NCBI RefSeq assembly: GCF_000411455.1
Contig: NZ_KE150457.1
Coordinates: 386,962-450,961, forward strand
Reading direction: 5' to 3'
Source: Microbacterium sp. oral taxon 186 str. F0373
Lineage (GTDB): Bacteria > Actinomycetota > Actinomycetes > Actinomycetales > Microbacteriaceae
DNA: 64,000 bases
Shown here: positions 30,693 through 38,766 of the stretch, one piece after another
Position numbering within the stretch: the first letter of the stretch is position 1
Layout: the number at the start of each line of letters is the position of its first letter
Program-made: the position numbers and the translations under genes
The notes under the pieces: model-generated
What the model was told of the DNA's origin: nothing
The model's input: the letters and a program-made list of their open reading frames with translations, nothing else
Databases searched by the model: none

Positions 30693-30768
30693 AACTGCAA
30701 GGGTTCGCGGACGGCACGCCGTGATCGCGGCATCCCGTACGGCGTGTCGCCCGACGGGCCTTGCAGTT
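30693..30768. repeat. Nested palindrome, family III (76 bp)
   Basis: Outer arms AACTGCAAGG (30693) and CCTTGCAGTT (30759) are perfect. Inner arms around ACGGCACGCCGT and ACGGCGTGTCG are near-perfect. Length and layout match the 75-bp repeats though the sequence differs. It may also terminate the TetR transcript. Confidence 0.75.
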
Positions 30769-30862
30769 GCGGCGCGGGACGCCGGAGCGGCGGCGGCCCG
30801 GCAGGGCGGCGTGCTTGCGGCGCGGGATGCCGAGGCGGCGGCGGCCCGGCAGGGCGGCGGTC
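30767..30862. repeat. 48-bp direct repeat, two tandem copies
   Basis: Copies at 30767-30814 and 30815-30862 both begin TTGCGGCGCGGGA and share GGCGGCGGCCCGGCAGGGC, with a few differences between them. They fill the gap to the end of the acyl-CoA dehydrogenase gene. Confidence 0.8.
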
Positions 30863-30867
30863 CGCCC

Positions 30868-32595
30868 TCAGACCGTCTCCCCCGAGGCGACGGTCTCGGC
30901 GAGCGCGTGCACGCGCGGCAGGTGGTGCGCGCCGTAGAAGTCCGCCGCGGTCAGCCGCTGCGCGTCGGCCTCCTCCGGGGCGGCGTGGGCCGCGACCGCG
31001 ACGACCGCCAGCGCGTGCATCCATCCGCCGGCAAGGACGCCGAGGAGCATCAGATAGGGCACGCTGACGGCGTGCGCATCCCGCGGCGCGTCGGCGAAGC
31101 CGATGAGATCGGCGGTCGCGCGACGCGCGGCATCCACGGCCCGCTCGAGGCGGTCGGCGGTGCGCGCGGCGACCTCGCCGCCGGCGTAGCGCAGGGCCTC
31201 GACGGTGCGTTCGATGTCGGCGAACAGCGCCTCGGCGGTGGCCCCCTGGTTGCGGATGACCTTGCGACCGATGAGGTCGTTGGACTGGATCGCGGTGGTG
31301 CCTTCGTAGATCGGCATGATGCGGGCGTCGCGGTAGTGCTGAGCCGCACCGGTCTCCTCGATGAAGCCCATGCCCCCGTGCACCTGGATGGCGTCGCTCG
31401 TGAGCGCCACGGCATCCTCCGTCGACCAGCCTTTCAGAATCGGCACGAAGAACTCGGCCATCGCGAGCACGGCGGCATCGTCGGTCTGCTCGGCCCGGTC
31501 GAAGAGGTCGGCGACGTAGACGCCCAGCGCGCGCATCGCGAAGACCTCGCTGCGCATTGACAGCAGCAGCCGGCGCACGTCGGGGTGCTCCGCGATCGGC
31601 GCCGTCCCCTCGCGACCGAGCACACGTCCCTGCACCCGATCGGCGGCATAGGCCGTGGCCTGCTGGAGCGCGCGGTCGGCGATGCCGGTCGCCTGGAAGC
31701 CCATCGCGATACGGGCGGAGTTCATCATCACGAACATTCCGGCCAGTCCCCCGCCGACCTCGCCGACGAGGTAGCCGGTGGCGTCCTCGTAGGAGAGCAC
31801 ACAGGTGGGGCTGCCGTGGATGCCGAGCTTGTGCTCGACAGCGACGGTCGTGACGGCATTGCGATCGCCGAGCGAGCCGTCCGTGTTGACGAGGTATTTG
31901 GGTGCGACGAACAGCGACAGCCCCTTGGCCCCGTCGGGGGCACCGGGAGTGCGGGCGAGGACGAGGTGGACGATGTTCTCGGCGACGTCGTGGTCGCCCC
32001 AGGTGATGAAGATCTTCTGACCGCGGATCGCATACGTGCCGTCGCCGCGGGGGGTGGCGATCGTGCGGATGGCGCCGAGGTCGGTGCCCGCCGCCGGTTC
32101 GGTGAGGTTCATCGTGCCCGTCCACTGGCCCGAGACCAGCTTCGTCAGGTACGTTTCGCGGATCTCATCGGATGCCGCGGCATCCAGCGCATGGATCTGG
32201 CCGGCCGTGAGCAGCCAGCACAACGCGAACGCGGCGTTCGACGCGTTCCAGATCTCGCCGAGGCCCGCTCGGATCGCCCCGGGAAGCCCGTCGCCGCCGG
32301 CGGAGGTCGGCGCCTCCGCGCTGATCCATCCCGCCTCGACGAAGGCGGCGTACGCGTCGGCGAAGCCGTCAGGCAGACGCACCTGGCCGTCGACGAGGCG
32401 CGCACCCTCCCGATCGCCGATGCTCTGCAGCGGCGCGAGGACGGAGGCCGCGAACTCACCGGCCCCGGCGATCACGTCGGCGCCGTCGGCGGCGGTGAGC
32501 TCGCCGCCGGTCGCGCGGGCGACGATGTCGAGGCCGAACGCCTCGCCGAACAGGAAGGCGTAGTCGGCGGTGGGTGCCTGGTAGTCAGCGGCCAT
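30868..32595 (-). CDS. Acyl-CoA dehydrogenase
   Basis: 575 residues from ATG 32595, with GAGGAG upstream. The long form is typical of the class with an extended C-terminus. Motifs include WTGTMNLTEPAAGTDLG and GQKIFITWGDHDVAENIVHLVLAR in the middle domain, and the C-terminal HGGMGFIEETGAAQHYRDARIMPIYEGTTAIQSNDLI. The YEGTTAIQ Glu is the usual catalytic-base region. It oxidises an acyl-CoA with FAD; chain length cannot be assigned. It is monocistronic. Confidence 0.92.
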   Translation of the reverse strand: MAADYQAPTADYAFLFGEAFGLDIVARATGGELTAADGADVIAGAGEFAASVLAPLQSIGDREGARLVDGQVRLPDGFADAYAAFVEAGWISAEAPTSAGGDGLPGAIRAGLGEIWNASNAAFALCWLLTAGQIHALDAAASDEIRETYLTKLVSGQWTGTMNLTEPAAGTDLGAIRTIATPRGDGTYAIRGQKIFITWGDHDVAENIVHLVLARTPGAPDGAKGLSLFVAPKYLVNTDGSLGDRNAVTTVAVEHKLGIHGSPTCVLSYEDATGYLVGEVGGGLAGMFVMMNSARIAMGFQATGIADRALQQATAYAADRVQGRVLGREGTAPIAEHPDVRRLLLSMRSEVFAMRALGVYVADLFDRAEQTDDAAVLAMAEFFVPILKGWSTEDAVALTSDAIQVHGGMGFIEETGAAQHYRDARIMPIYEGTTAIQSNDLIGRKVIRNQGATAEALFADIERTVEALRYAGGEVAARTADRLERAVDAARRATADLIGFADAPRDAHAVSVPYLMLLGVLAGGWMHALAVVAVAAHAAPEEADAQRLTAADFYGAHHLPRVHALAETVASGETV

Positions 32596-32653
32596 GGGGA
32601 CTCCTCGGGTGCGCGCGGCGTCTCGGTGATCGGTCACAACGGAGACAAGAATT

Positions 32654-32688
32654 GAGACTGCGGACCATCATAAGTGATACTCAGTCTC
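32654..32688. promoter_or_regulatory. Inverted repeat upstream of the acyl-CoA dehydrogenase
   Basis: GAGACTG (32654-32660) and CAGTCTC (32682-32688) flank an AT-rich centre containing TATGAT on the minus strand, a fair -10 box. It lies 59 bases before the dehydrogenase start and 60 before the divergent ligase start. It is a candidate operator/promoter for one or both. Confidence 0.4.
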
Positions 32689-32748
32689 ATCGCGAGTCTC
32701 CGGATGCACCCCTGTCGCCCGCGCGTGCCCGCCGTCATGATGAGAGCC

Positions 32749-33795
32749 ATGCCGTACGAGATCCCCGCACCGATGCTGGCGAAGGCCGTCACCACCGTTC
32801 CCGACCCGGCCCGCACTCCCGGAGGCCTCGCGTTCGAACCCAAGTGGGACGGGTTTCGCGCGCTCTTGTCGTGGGACGGCGCCGACGTTGAGATCGGCTC
32901 GCGCGGCGCGAAGCCGCTCACCCGCTACTTCCCCGAGCTCGTCGCCGCGTGTGCGACGCTGCTGCCCGAGCCGTGTCTGCTCGACGGGGAGATCGTCGTC
33001 GCGCTCGAGGAATCCGACGGGCGGCGGCGCCTGTCGTGGGAGGCGCTGTCGCAGCGCATCCATCCCGCCGCGTCCCGCGTCGCCCTCCTGAGCACCGAGA
33101 CGCCCGCGATGTTCATCGCCTTCGACCTGCTCGCCCGCGGCGAGCACGACCTCCAAGACGAGCCGTTCTCGACCCGACGTGCAGAACTCGAAGACCTCCT
33201 GCGCGAGGTCCCCGCACCCGTGCACGTCACGCGCACCACGGGCGACCACGACCTGGCGACGCAATGGCTCGCCCGCTTCGAAGGCGCCGGGCTGGACGGG
33301 GTGATCGCCAAACCCCTCGCCCTGCCCTATGCGCCCGGAAAGCGGACGATGTTCAAGATCAAGCACGCACGCACGGCCGATGTCGTGCTGCTCGGCTACC
33401 GCGTCCACAAGAGCGGCCACGGGGTCGGCTCGCTGCTGCTGGGGCTGTACGACGAGAACGGCGATCTGCGCAACGTCGGCGGGGCCTCGGCGTTCAGCGA
33501 TGTGCGCAGACGTGAGCTCGTCGATGAGTTGACGCCTCTCGTCGTCACGGATGCCGAGGGCGCGAGCGTCACCGGGCAGACCGACCGCTCGCGTTTCTCC
33601 GCCACGAAGGATACGTCCTTCGTCCGGCTGCGGCCGGAGCGCGTGCTCGAGGTGCGCTACGACCAGCTCGAAGGCGCGCGCTTTCGCCACACGGTGCAGT
33701 TCGACCGGTGGCGGCCCGACCGCGACCCCCGCTCGTGCACGTTCGCGCAACTGGAACAGGTGCGCGCCTACGACCTGGCAGACGTGCTGACCTGA
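32749..33795 (+). CDS. ATP-dependent DNA ligase, LigC-like
   Basis: 348 residues from ATG 32749. The nucleotidyl-transferase domain has the adenylation motif EPKWDGFRAL (Lys near residue 30), later motifs LLDGEIVV, FIAFDLLARG, GLDGVIAKPL and MFKIKHARTADVVLLGYR, and a C-terminal OB-fold. It is the size of stand-alone mycobacterial LigC enzymes, lacking polymerase or nuclease domains. A LigD-type polymerase gene lies about 9 kb away (42524-43534). It probably works in break or base-excision repair; no ku gene is seen in the window. Confidence 0.9.
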   Translation: MPYEIPAPMLAKAVTTVPDPARTPGGLAFEPKWDGFRALLSWDGADVEIGSRGAKPLTRYFPELVAACATLLPEPCLLDGEIVVALEESDGRRRLSWEALSQRIHPAASRVALLSTETPAMFIAFDLLARGEHDLQDEPFSTRRAELEDLLREVPAPVHVTRTTGDHDLATQWLARFEGAGLDGVIAKPLALPYAPGKRTMFKIKHARTADVVLLGYRVHKSGHGVGSLLLGLYDENGDLRNVGGASAFSDVRRRELVDELTPLVVTDAEGASVTGQTDRSRFSATKDTSFVRLRPERVLEVRYDQLEGARFRHTVQFDRWRPDRDPRSCTFAQLEQVRAYDLADVLT

Positions 33796-34058
33796 TCGGG
33801 GCGCGCGGATCCGACCCGCGCAGCACCGCACGGGCCGGATCCGGCTCTCCCGCGCCGCGCTCGCATCGGCGCCGGGTCCCGGCGGCCGGACATGCGATCC
33901 GTTGGTGCGGATGGTGAGGGGCGCTCTCCCCTCCTCCGTGATGCCGACCCTACGCGCGCGGCGCGCGCCGCTCGCGGACCGGCGACCGTGAATATCGGCA
34001 TCCGTTCTTCCGGCTCGCGCCGCTCGCCCTCGCGGCGTGGCGGTGCGAGGATCGGACC

Positions 34059-35381
34059 ATGGCCCCAGCACCGCCCGACGAGCCGCCCCGTGCGTCAGCC
34101 GAGTCCCCGGAGCCGACTCTCACCCAAGAGCTCGCCCTCGAGCCGGTGCAGTTCATCGCGCGCACGGATGCGGTGCTGCGCCTGGGCTCGCTCATGCTGG
34201 GGGCGGGTGCATCCTCCGCGCGGGTGCGCGACAGCATGGTGCGTGCCGCCGAGGCGGTGGGCATCGACGACGTGCACTGTCGCGTCGGCATGACCGACAT
34301 CGTGCTCACCGCCGGGCGCGGTCAGATGTTTCGCACCCGGGTAGCAGAAGTTCCTCGTCCGACCGTCGATGCCGACCGCATGACGGCGCTGAAACGCCTG
34401 ACGGCGCGTCTGCAGCCGGGCACGTCCCCGGCCCACCTGCAGGGCGAGCTGCGCGAGGTCGAGCGGATGCCGCGACGATACTCCGATCTGACGCGCGTGC
34501 TGGCGGCCGCGCTGGCGTGCGCGGCCTTCGCATTGTTGAACAACGGTGGGTGGCAGGAGTTCGTCGCCGTCGGGATCGCGGCGGCGGCCGGCCAGTGGGT
34601 GCGGATGCTCATCCACCGCCTGCACACGAACGAGTTCCTCCTCGTGTTCGCCTCGGCGATGACAGCCCTGCTGGTGTACCTGGCCGCCGCGCAGGTGTTC
34701 GTCGCCCTCGGCGTTCCCGGCGGACAGCACGACGCGGCACTGACCAGCGCCGTGCTCTATCTCGTTCCCGGCTTTCCGCTGGTGACCGGCGCCCTCGACC
34801 TCGCCCGACTGGATCTCAACGCCGGCATCGCCCGGGTCACCTATGCCGTTCTGGTGCTGCTGGCGACAGGAACCGCCGTCTGGGGAGTCGCGACCGTCTT
34901 CGACGCGACCGTCACACAGGTCGCCGCCCCCGAATTCGCCGAGCCGTTCCTGTCGCTCGTCCGCCTCGCCGCCGGCTTCGTCGGGGTACTCGGTTTCGCT
35001 CTGCTGTTCGGCACGCCCTGGGCGATCGCTCTGACGGCATCGAGTCTCGGCGCCGTCGCGAACGTCGGGCGCTTGGCGCTCGTCGACGCCCACGTCAATC
35101 CCGCCGTCGCCGCCGCTGCCGCCGCCCTGGCTGTGGGCCTCGGCGCCTACCTTTTCGGTGATCGGCTGCGCGCCGCGCGCGTGACCCTGACCGTGCCGGC
35201 GGTTCTCATCATGGTGCCGGGCGCGGCCGCGTATCGCTCGATCGCCGGCGTCATCGGCGGCGATACCGTCGCGGCGATCCAGAATGCGACGACCGCCGTG
35301 TTCGTCGTGGTCGCCCTCGCGATCGGCCTCACCGTGGCACGGGTGCTCACCGAGCGGGAGTGGTCGCTTCCGGCACGGTGA
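34059..35381 (+). CDS. thrE: Threonine/serine exporter, ThrE family
   Basis: 440 residues. An N-terminal cytoplasmic domain (DUF1212: LRLGSLMLGAGASSARVRDSMVRAAEAVGI) is followed by about ten membrane segments (including the DUF3815 part), with GVPGGQHDAALTSAVLYLVPGFPLVTG and MVPGAAAYRSI typical of ThrE from Corynebacterium. It exports threonine and serine across the membrane. The 263 bases before it hold no gene I can support. It is followed after 36 bases by the AI-2E gene. Confidence 0.88.
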   Translation: MAPAPPDEPPRASAESPEPTLTQELALEPVQFIARTDAVLRLGSLMLGAGASSARVRDSMVRAAEAVGIDDVHCRVGMTDIVLTAGRGQMFRTRVAEVPRPTVDADRMTALKRLTARLQPGTSPAHLQGELREVERMPRRYSDLTRVLAAALACAAFALLNNGGWQEFVAVGIAAAAGQWVRMLIHRLHTNEFLLVFASAMTALLVYLAAAQVFVALGVPGGQHDAALTSAVLYLVPGFPLVTGALDLARLDLNAGIARVTYAVLVLLATGTAVWGVATVFDATVTQVAAPEFAEPFLSLVRLAAGFVGVLGFALLFGTPWAIALTASSLGAVANVGRLALVDAHVNPAVAAAAAALAVGLGAYLFGDRLRAARVTLTVPAVLIMVPGAAAYRSIAGVIGGDTVAAIQNATTAVFVVVALAIGLTVARVLTEREWSLPAR

Positions 35382-35417
35382 CCGGATCGGAGGTGACCGG
35401 TCGTCTACGGTCGAGGC

Positions 35418-36584
35418 ATGGGACTGTTCCGCGACCGCACCGTCCGCATCGACCAGCACGGCACGGACGGGGTCCACGTGCGCCCGGTGGGCAAGCCCTG
35501 GAGCCTCTGGGCGGATGCATTCGGCGCTCTGGCCATCCGCGCGGTGCAGATCATCGTGGTCGTCGCGCTCGCCGGGGGCATCATCTGGGGGATCCGCCAG
35601 CTCACCGTGGTGACGGTCCCGCTCGTGATCGCGCTCATCCTGGCCTCCGCATTCGCGCCGCTCATGGGCTGGCTGCGCGGGCGCGGCATCCCCTCTCTCG
35701 TCGCGACGCTGATCACCCTGTTCGCGATCGCTCTGGTCCTCACCGGCGTCGGCTGGCTGATCGTCTGGGCTGTGCGCGACCAGTGGGACGAGCTGGCGAC
35801 GCAGGCGCAGGGCGGCTTCACCGACCTCATGGCATGGGCCGCCACCCTTCCGTTCCAGATCGATCATGCCCAGATCGACGAGTGGCTGAAGACCCTCACC
35901 GACTTCGCGACAAGCGCACAGTTCGGCAGCGGCGCGTTGGCCGGCGTCAGCGCCGTGGCGAACTTCATCACCGGCCTGGTGCTGATGATCGTGATGCTCT
36001 TCTTCTTCCTCAAGGATGGCCCCCAGATGTGGGCCTTCCTGCTGCGGCCGTTCCGCGGCGAGCCCTACGAGCGGGCGCTGCGGGTCGGCTCCAAGACGGT
36101 GACCGTGCTCGGTTCGTACGTGCGCGGCACGGCGACCGTCGCCGCGGTGGATGCCATCGGCATCCTCATCGGGCTGCTGATCCTGCAGGTGCCGTTGGCC
36201 CTGCCGCTGGCGGTGCTCGTGTTCCTGCTCGCGTTCATCCCGATCGTCGGCGCGACCCTCGCCGGCATCCTCGCCGCACTGGTCGCGCTCGTCGCGAACG
36301 GCTGGGTCGTGGCCCTGCTCGTGGTGGGCGTCGTCGTGCTCGTCAATCAGCTGGAGGGCAACCTGCTGCAGCCGGTGCTGATGGGACGCTCCATGCAGCT
36401 GCATGCCTTCGTGATCCTCATCGCTCTGACCGCCGGCACCGTGCTGGGAGGCATCGTCGGGGCCGTGCTCGCCGTGCCGATCACCGCGGTCGCGTGGGGA
36501 ATCGTGCAGGTGTGGGACGGCCCGCACACCCCGGCGCGGTGGGCGCGCCCGCACCGCCGCGAAGCGATCTCCCGCACCGACTGA
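35418..36584 (+). CDS. AI-2E family transporter
   Basis: 388 residues with about eight membrane segments. The conserved C-terminal region reads LAFIPIVGATLAGILAALVALV and LVNQLEGNLLQPVLMGRSMQLHAF, the signature of the AI-2E/UPF0118 (PerM of E. coli) family. Family members have been linked to autoinducer or Na+/H+ transport, but the substrate cannot be told here. It is probably co-transcribed with thrE. Confidence 0.9.
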   Translation: MGLFRDRTVRIDQHGTDGVHVRPVGKPWSLWADAFGALAIRAVQIIVVVALAGGIIWGIRQLTVVTVPLVIALILASAFAPLMGWLRGRGIPSLVATLITLFAIALVLTGVGWLIVWAVRDQWDELATQAQGGFTDLMAWAATLPFQIDHAQIDEWLKTLTDFATSAQFGSGALAGVSAVANFITGLVLMIVMLFFFLKDGPQMWAFLLRPFRGEPYERALRVGSKTVTVLGSYVRGTATVAAVDAIGILIGLLILQVPLALPLAVLVFLLAFIPIVGATLAGILAALVALVANGWVVALLVVGVVVLVNQLEGNLLQPVLMGRSMQLHAFVILIALTAGTVLGGIVGAVLAVPITAVAWGIVQVWDGPHTPARWARPHRREAISRTD

Positions 36585-36596
36585 CCCGCGGCGGCG

Positions 36597-37265
36597 TCAG
36601 GGGATCCAGACGACGACGCCGTTCTGTCCGCTGAGCAGCGCAGCGACGCCGGCCGCCACGGCGTCGCGGCAGCGCTCGGGCGTGAAGCTCGCCGGATCGT
36701 GGTGGGCTGCCTGACCGAGATCCTCGCCGCGGAAGCCGGCTCCGGCCCAGTCGACGGCGAGCACGTTCTGCGTCGGCTCGGCCAGTTCGCCACCCAGGAC
36801 GAGGAAGGGTTGGTCGAGGTGACTCGCGGTGACGATCGCGAGGGGATCCACGAGTCCGTCGCCCGCCGACATGATGACATCGGCGTGCATGTCGATCGCC
36901 TGGGTGATGGCGGGAATGGGGTCATCCCCGGCCCAGACCTCACGGAGGTCAGCGCCCACCTCGCGCGCCCAGGTGCGCACCGCGTCGGTCATCGTCGCGG
37001 TCGACGCCTCGTCGCCCATCGTCAGCAGCACGACCCGCATTCCCGCCGCCGGGCGCGCGCCGACCCACGAGCCCGGACTCGGGGTCATCGTCGCCGCCGG
37101 CGCCAACGGGGTCGCCGGAAGGAAGCCGGCATCCGCGGCGGCGATCAGGGTGGGCGCGGGGTGGGGCGTGGTCCAGTCCGCGGCGCATCCGGCGAAGGAT
37201 GCCGCAGCGACCAGCACCGCGGAGGCCGCGGCAGCGGCGGTGAGACGGGAGCGGGCGACACGCAC
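36597..37265 (-). CDS. Lipoprotein with BMP-like periplasmic binding fold
   Basis: 222 residues from GTG 37265. The signal peptide ends in the lipobox SFAGC (Cys about residue 27). The body contains VVLLTMGDEASTATMTDAVRTW, ADVIMSAGDGLVDPLAIVTASH and PFLVLGG, resembling the alternating strands of basic-membrane-protein (BMP) or sugar-binding proteins, but it is shorter than full family members (about 300 or more). No transporter is adjacent, so it may have a non-transport role. The end NGVVVWIP lies 13 bases from the convergent AI-2E gene. Confidence 0.65.
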   Translation of the reverse strand: MRVARSRLTAAAAASAVLVAAASFAGCAADWTTPHPAPTLIAAADAGFLPATPLAPAATMTPSPGSWVGARPAAGMRVVLLTMGDEASTATMTDAVRTWAREVGADLREVWAGDDPIPAITQAIDMHADVIMSAGDGLVDPLAIVTASHLDQPFLVLGGELAEPTQNVLAVDWAGAGFRGEDLGQAAHHDPASFTPERCRDAVAAGVAALLSGQNGVVVWIP

Positions 37266-37376
37266 CTCTCCAGCATCGCGTCAGGGGCTGCCGGGCGCGG
37301 TACGCAACAATCGTCGTTCCTCGAAGATTGACGCGCGGGCCAACCTCCGTTCATCGGCGACGCGCACGCTCACGCC

Positions 37377-38603
37377 GTGACCCTGCGCCGCCTTCCCCTC
37401 ATCGCCCTGATCCTGCTCGCGCTCGCGACCGCCGTCGCATCGCCGCTGTTCACGGCATCCGCCGCCCTCGCGCACGGCTTCAGCTCGGTCGTGTTCGCCG
37501 ACCTCTCGCGCGACGAGGACGGACGAACGGTGGCGACCCTGCAGCTCGAGTACGACCTCCTCGTCGTCTCGGCGGCCGACACCCAGCACGACGATGCCCT
37601 CTTCCGCGCAGGGACCGCCGCCTTCGACGCCCGCGATGACGCCGCGATGGCCCAGGCCGTCGATGAGCATCGCGACACGGTCGCCCGCTACCTCGACGAG
37701 CGATTCACGATCCGCACGAGCGGCGGCGATGCCGCCGGATGCACGCTCAGCCCCCTGGATGCCGTGTCGATGACGGTGCAGGAGGGCGTGCCCTACGTCG
37801 TCATCGCGCGCACCCTCACCTGCCCGGCCGGCGAGGCGCACATCGTGCGCAGCACCCTCTTCCCCGACGAGGAGGGCTACGTGACCGGAACGAAGACGAT
37901 CCTCACCTACGACATCGACCTGCACACGGGCTCCGCGGCCCTCGATGCATCCACTCCCGAATTCTCCACCGCGCAGAGCACCTGGGACCGGTTCGTCGAG
38001 TTCTTCCGTCTGGGCGCGGAGCACCTGCTGACCGGCATCGACCACATCCTGTTCCTGCTCGCCCTCATCGCCGGCTCGCGAAAGCTCCGCGAGATCGTCC
38101 TTGCGGCGACCGTGTTCACGCTCGCGCACTCGGTGACCTTCATCCTGGCCGCCACGAAGGTGGTGAGCCTTCCGAGCATCGTCATCGAGCCCGCGATCGC
38201 CCTGTCGATCTCGGTCGTCGCCGCCTGGTATCTGTTCCGTCTGTGGCGCAAGGGCGAGGCGGCCACCGAGCTGACCCGTGACGCCGGCCCGCTCGGACTC
38301 GACCGCGCGGGCTGGCTGCGCCTGCTCGTGGTGTTCTGCTTCGGACTCATCCACGGCCTCGGCTTCGCCTCCGCTCTCGGCATCGACGAGCCCTGGTCAT
38401 GGACGCTGCTGTGGTCGCTGCTCGTGTTCAACCTCGGCATCGAGGCGGTGCAGATCGGGCTGATCGCGATCGTCTTCCCCGCCCTGGTGCTGCTGCGCCG
38501 CCGCGCGCCCCGTGTCGCGATGTGGGCCAGCGGCGCCCTCGCCGTGGCGGTGACCCTCGCGGGGCTCATCTGGTTCGTCCAGCGCGTCTTCGGCTGGGAC
38601 TGA
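37377..38603 (+). CDS. HupE/UreJ-family membrane protein
   Basis: 408 residues from GTG 37377. A signal peptide ends near ALAHG. An extracytoplasmic domain of about 190 residues follows, then about six membrane segments beginning at ITGIDHILFLLALI (HLLTGIDHILF is the hallmark, with a His/Asp pair) and FTLAHSVTFILA. The C-terminal half has GLIHGLGFASAL. The HupE/UreJ_2 group is associated with metal uptake or unknown functions; the His-rich membrane motifs suggest divalent metal handling. It is monocistronic. Confidence 0.8.
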   Translation: MTLRRLPLIALILLALATAVASPLFTASAALAHGFSSVVFADLSRDEDGRTVATLQLEYDLLVVSAADTQHDDALFRAGTAAFDARDDAAMAQAVDEHRDTVARYLDERFTIRTSGGDAAGCTLSPLDAVSMTVQEGVPYVVIARTLTCPAGEAHIVRSTLFPDEEGYVTGTKTILTYDIDLHTGSAALDASTPEFSTAQSTWDRFVEFFRLGAEHLLTGIDHILFLLALIAGSRKLREIVLAATVFTLAHSVTFILAATKVVSLPSIVIEPAIALSISVVAAWYLFRLWRKGEAATELTRDAGPLGLDRAGWLRLLVVFCFGLIHGLGFASALGIDEPWSWTLLWSLLVFNLGIEAVQIGLIAIVFPALVLLRRRAPRVAMWASGALAVAVTLAGLIWFVQRVFGWD

Positions 38604-38766
38604 TCCGGCTCTGGGCGAACCCTCAGAGTTTCGCCGGGACGTCACCGCTGCTGGGCGTGATGTTCACCGCCCTGTCACCGCGGAGGCGGATCGTCCAGAT
38701 GACGCCGCCCGCGGCGCCTGCGACCGGCCCTGTGCCGCGCATCCCTCACCCACGAACGGACAGATC

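Noticed and set aside
33796..34058. 263-base gap before thrE examined for a small gene or RNA
   Set aside because: Only GC-rich short symmetries; no start with a ribosome site and no conserved structure that I recognise.
34095..36554. 819-codon minus-strand open frame across thrE and the AI-2E gene
   Set aside because: Antisense to two recognisable membrane proteins; very rich in Arg, Gly, His, Asp and Glu.
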